A DNA stretch of 8,447 bases from positions 1-8,447 of the forward strand of contig SLQH01000327.1 in assembly GCA_007131555.1 (NCBI GenBank). The letters run 5' to 3'. Below are positions 6,785 to 8,447 of this stretch, one piece after another. Source of the stretch: Planctomycetota bacterium. GTDB taxonomy: Bacteria; Planctomycetota; UBA11346. A program made the position numbers and the translations under genes. The stretch's first letter is position 1, and every line of letters starts with the position of its first letter. Under the pieces are notes generated by a model. It ran no database searches. It was not told where the DNA came from and saw only the letters and a list, made by a program, of their open reading frames with translations.

Positions 6785-7561
6785 ATGAGCAAGGTGATTA
6801 TGAGCCCGGCCAATCCCGAAATCAAGCGCCTCAAAAATCTGGGGCGGGCCAGTGATCGCCGCCGCCATGGTTGCTTTGTGGTGGAGGGACGACGGGCCAT
6901 ATCAGGATTCCTCGATCATGGCTGGCAGCCAGAGCAGATCCTGGTCGAGATTGATCGTCCTGTACCCGCTGCGTGGCGCGATCTGCCCATGACGCGGGTC
7001 AGTGCTCGGGCGCTGGCCGCAGTGGCCAATAGCTGTTCTGCCGCGGGCTACATCGCAGTGTTCGCCATACCTACAGAGGACGATGCGTGGCGGCCTGAGG
7101 AGGGCGGACTCTTGTTGTGTGGTGTGTCCGATCCCGGCAATGTGGGGACGCTCATGCGCAGCGCTGCAGCCTTCGGTCGATATCAGGTGATTCTGCTGGC
7201 CGGGGCAGATCCCTACGCTCCCAAGGTGGTACAGGCCAGCGCTGGGGCCTTGGCCGCAGTTCGGCTACGGCGTGTCGACAGTCTTGAAGACATGGCAGAC
7301 CTGCTCGGCCCGGTGCCGGTAGCGGGTCTGGTGGTCACGGGCGGTCAAGCGGTCGAGTCCCTTGCCGGTCAAGCAATATGGCTGGCCGTGGGCAGCGAGG
7401 CTCATGGTCTCTCGGATGCCCAACTGGCCCGTTGTCAGTACCAAGTCACCCTGCCGATGCCAGGCGGCGGTGACAGCCTCAACGCTGCGGTAGCAGGTTC
7501 CATTGCCCTGTACCAGCTGACTTGTTCCATGCCTGACCCTAAACCTAAAAACGGCAGTTAG
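6785..7561 (+). CDS. TrmH/SpoU-family (SPOUT) 2'-O-ribose RNA methyltransferase
   Basis: The protein (258 residues from this start) transfers a methyl group from S-adenosylmethionine to a ribose 2'-OH in rRNA or tRNA. The N-terminus has the SPANPEIKRL opening and a substrate-binding region, FVVEGRRAISGFLDHGW (about 31-47). The SPOUT knot follows with all three motifs: DPGNVGTLMRSAAAFG (116-131, with the conserved Asn and Arg), VGSEAHGLS (202-210) and LPMPGGGDSLNAAVAG (223-238). Target specificity (RlmB, TrmH, TsnR or other) cannot be told. Two starts compete: ATG 6785 without a ribosome site, and ATG 6800 preceded by AAGGTGA (6791-6797), which would remove five residues. An ATG at 6710 only adds an atypical tail. 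The last codons and stop run into the palindrome at 7559-7695, and the tail after LYQL (about 13 residues, K/P-rich) looks variable. The gene converges with the one at 7718. Confidence 0.92.
   Translation: MSKVIMSPANPEIKRLKNLGRASDRRRHGCFVVEGRRAISGFLDHGWQPEQILVEIDRPVPAAWRDLPMTRVSARALAAVANSCSAAGYIAVFAIPTEDDAWRPEEGGLLLCGVSDPGNVGTLMRSAAAFGRYQVILLAGADPYAPKVVQASAGALAAVRLRRVDSLEDMADLLGPVPVAGLVVTGGQAVESLAGQAIWLAVGSEAHGLSDAQLARCQYQVTLPMPGGGDSLNAAVAGSIALYQLTCSMPDPKPKNGS
6791..6797 (+). promoter_or_regulatory. Ribosome binding site favouring the later methyltransferase start
   Basis: AAGGTGA, complementary to the end of 16S rRNA, stands two bases before ATG 6800. If the Shine-Dalgarno rule holds here, translation starts at 6800 instead of 6785. 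A weak TTGCAC (6751-6756) and TATCGC (6775-6780) pair, 18 bases apart, would start the transcript near 6787, also fitting the later ATG. Confidence 0.3.
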
Positions 7562-7695
7562 GCTATGGACTTTGGGCCTTAGGGTTGCTATTCAAGCGGA
7601 TATACGCTTACAGAATCGGTTCACCCTCTGGTGAAAGTCCGAATCTGTCTATATCGCCTTGTAGAGCAACCCTAAAGCCTCCAGCCTAAAGCCTA
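7559..7695. repeat. 137-base imperfect palindrome between convergent genes (long hairpin; palindromic element or bidirectional terminator)
   Basis: The sequence folds back on itself around 7626-7629. From the tip outward: TTCACC (7620-7625) pairs perfectly with GGTGAA (7630-7635) across a CTCT loop; 7610-7619 with 7639-7648, 9 of 10; 7594-7604 with 7650-7660, 9 of 11; GGCCTTAGGGTTGCT (7575-7589) with AGCAACCCTAAAGCC (7665-7679), 14 of 15; and 7559-7568 with 7686-7695, about 9 of 10 with one G-T pair. It is visibly richer in A+T than the flanking genes, spans the whole gap between convergent genes, and includes the methyltransferase stop codon. It could be a MITE-like or REP-like repeat, a structured RNA, or a two-way terminator. 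No open reading frame of note lies inside it. Confidence 0.75.
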
Positions 7696-7717
7696 CGGCC
7701 GGATTTGGCCTGATTCC

Positions 7718-8447
7718 TTACCGCCCTGCCTGCTGCTGGTCGTAATTCTTCAGGGCCTGGAGATACATGCGGGCCCGCCCAGCCATGCCGGTGCCGGCAT
7801 GGCGATCAACCAGATCCTGGAAGCGATGACGATGGGTCCGTACTCGTTCTATCCAACTGCTGTAGTCGTATCCGGGATGTTGGGCCGATTCAAATTGCAG
7901 GGTGATGGAGATGGCGCGGTCTCGGGCAAAGGGGGGCAGGCGGCCGATATCCGAGCGGATGATCAAGGTATAATGGCCCAGGCCCAGATCAATGATGTCG
8001 CCATGCGCCACCTCCGTACCGTTCAGCCAGGCCTGGCTGCCGCCCCGCATTGAGAAACGGACGGTCTGGACCCGGGGGTTGTCGAGGACAGTGACGAAAT
8101 ACGTGATACTGGAATCCCGGTTGCCGATCGGGGACAAGGCATTGAGATGACGCGGCGTGCGATGGCTGTCGCGGTGGATGTGATCGTCATCAAGAGTTGT
8201 GAAGGAGAAGGTCTGTGAACCAATGGTGATGCTGCTCTGGGCCACCGGCAGGGCCGCCCTGATGCCTCCCAGGGCTTCCAGATGATCGCCGGGAATGCGA
8301 TCAGGTATGGGTCCGCAGAACAGCCAGGAGTCGGGCATATGGCGCAAGCGCAAGCGGGACAGGGCCGCATTCTCTGGGGTACTGTCAGGGCTTCGCGGGG
8401 CGATGGTCTTGGCTGGGGGCCAAGTCGCCGAGGGGGCTCGCCTCCCA
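7718..8447 (-). CDS. Probable exported jelly-roll-type protein, 5' end beyond the window
   Basis: The frame is open from the right edge to TAA at 7718-7720, giving 242 visible residues, so the true start lies outside; the TTG at 8351-8353 is not needed as a start. The first 40 residues are Pro/Ala/Ser/Arg-rich and look like a linker. Then comes WLFCGPIPDR (41-50), like the W-x-x-x-G-P-F-P opening of beta-sandwich domains in large secreted or membrane proteins of PVC bacteria. SSITYFVTVLD (112-122) and QAWLNGTEVAHGDIIDLG (138-155) fit such a carbohydrate-binding-module-like or PA14-like jelly roll, where a strand leading to W-x-N-G is characteristic. The last 45 residues are helical and charged. 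I cannot name a ligand or a family with certainty. It converges on the methyltransferase gene across the palindrome. Confidence 0.7.
   Translation of the reverse strand, partial: GRRAPSATWPPAKTIAPRSPDSTPENAALSRLRLRHMPDSWLFCGPIPDRIPGDHLEALGGIRAALPVAQSSITIGSQTFSFTTLDDDHIHRDSHRTPRHLNALSPIGNRDSSITYFVTVLDNPRVQTVRFSMRGGSQAWLNGTEVAHGDIIDLGLGHYTLIIRSDIGRLPPFARDRAISITLQFESAQHPGYDYSSWIERVRTHRHRFQDLVDRHAGTGMAGRARMYLQALKNYDQQQAGR

Noticed and set aside
7630..7660. GGTGAAAGTCCG resembles conserved pieces of cobalamin riboswitches and of group II introns
   Set aside because: The surrounding bases are explained by the palindrome. There is no B12 box or the other conserved riboswitch blocks, no intron domain V or reverse transcriptase, and no gene start follows on the plus strand.

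Overview
This window (about 60% G+C by eye) reads as an ordinary chromosomal stretch from a bacterium that is probably of the Planctomycetes-Verrucomicrobia-Lentisphaerae (PVC) kind, perhaps an anaerobe. That placement is an inference. It rests on a very large membrane-anchored repeat protein ending in a formylglycine-generating-enzyme-like (FGE/SUMF1) fold, a secreted-type jelly-roll protein with a W-x-x-x-G-P opening, a sugar isomerase of the xylose-isomerase-like TIM-barrel family, and a lone EIIA protein. No phage, transposase, CRISPR, tRNA or rRNA is seen.

Layout from the left edge. Positions 84-4943 hold two minus-strand genes that abut with no spacer. The upstream one (1494-4943) encodes a 1149-residue single-pass membrane protein: cytoplasmic TPR-like and coiled-coil helices, one membrane helix, seven 48-residue W...YL helical repeats, a run of leucine-rich octads, and a cysteine-free FGE-like domain. 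Its stop codon is followed directly by the start of aspA (84-1493), an aspartate ammonia-lyase of the type often seen beside [FeFe]-hydrogenase maturation genes. The operon may continue past the left edge. A candidate promoter lies near 5006-5034, before the large gene.

Positions 5083-5916 and 6078-6551 hold two more minus-strand genes, a sugar phosphate isomerase/epimerase-like TIM barrel and a PtsN/fructose-type PTS EIIA protein. Gaps of 139 to 161 bases separate the genes in this part, so they could be transcribed separately. A 233-base divergent control region then separates the EIIA gene from a plus-strand SPOUT-class 2'-O-ribose RNA methyltransferase gene (6785-7561).

The methyltransferase gene converges on a minus-strand gene, open to the right edge (7718-8447), for a probable exported jelly-roll protein. 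Between these convergent genes sits a 137-base imperfect palindrome (7559-7695). It can fold into one long interrupted hairpin and overlaps the methyltransferase stop codon. It is the most striking non-coding structure in the window.

The genes do not form one obvious pathway. The clearest functional unit is the large repeat/FGE-like protein plus aspartase. The best candidates for something undescribed are that protein's architecture and the palindromic element.
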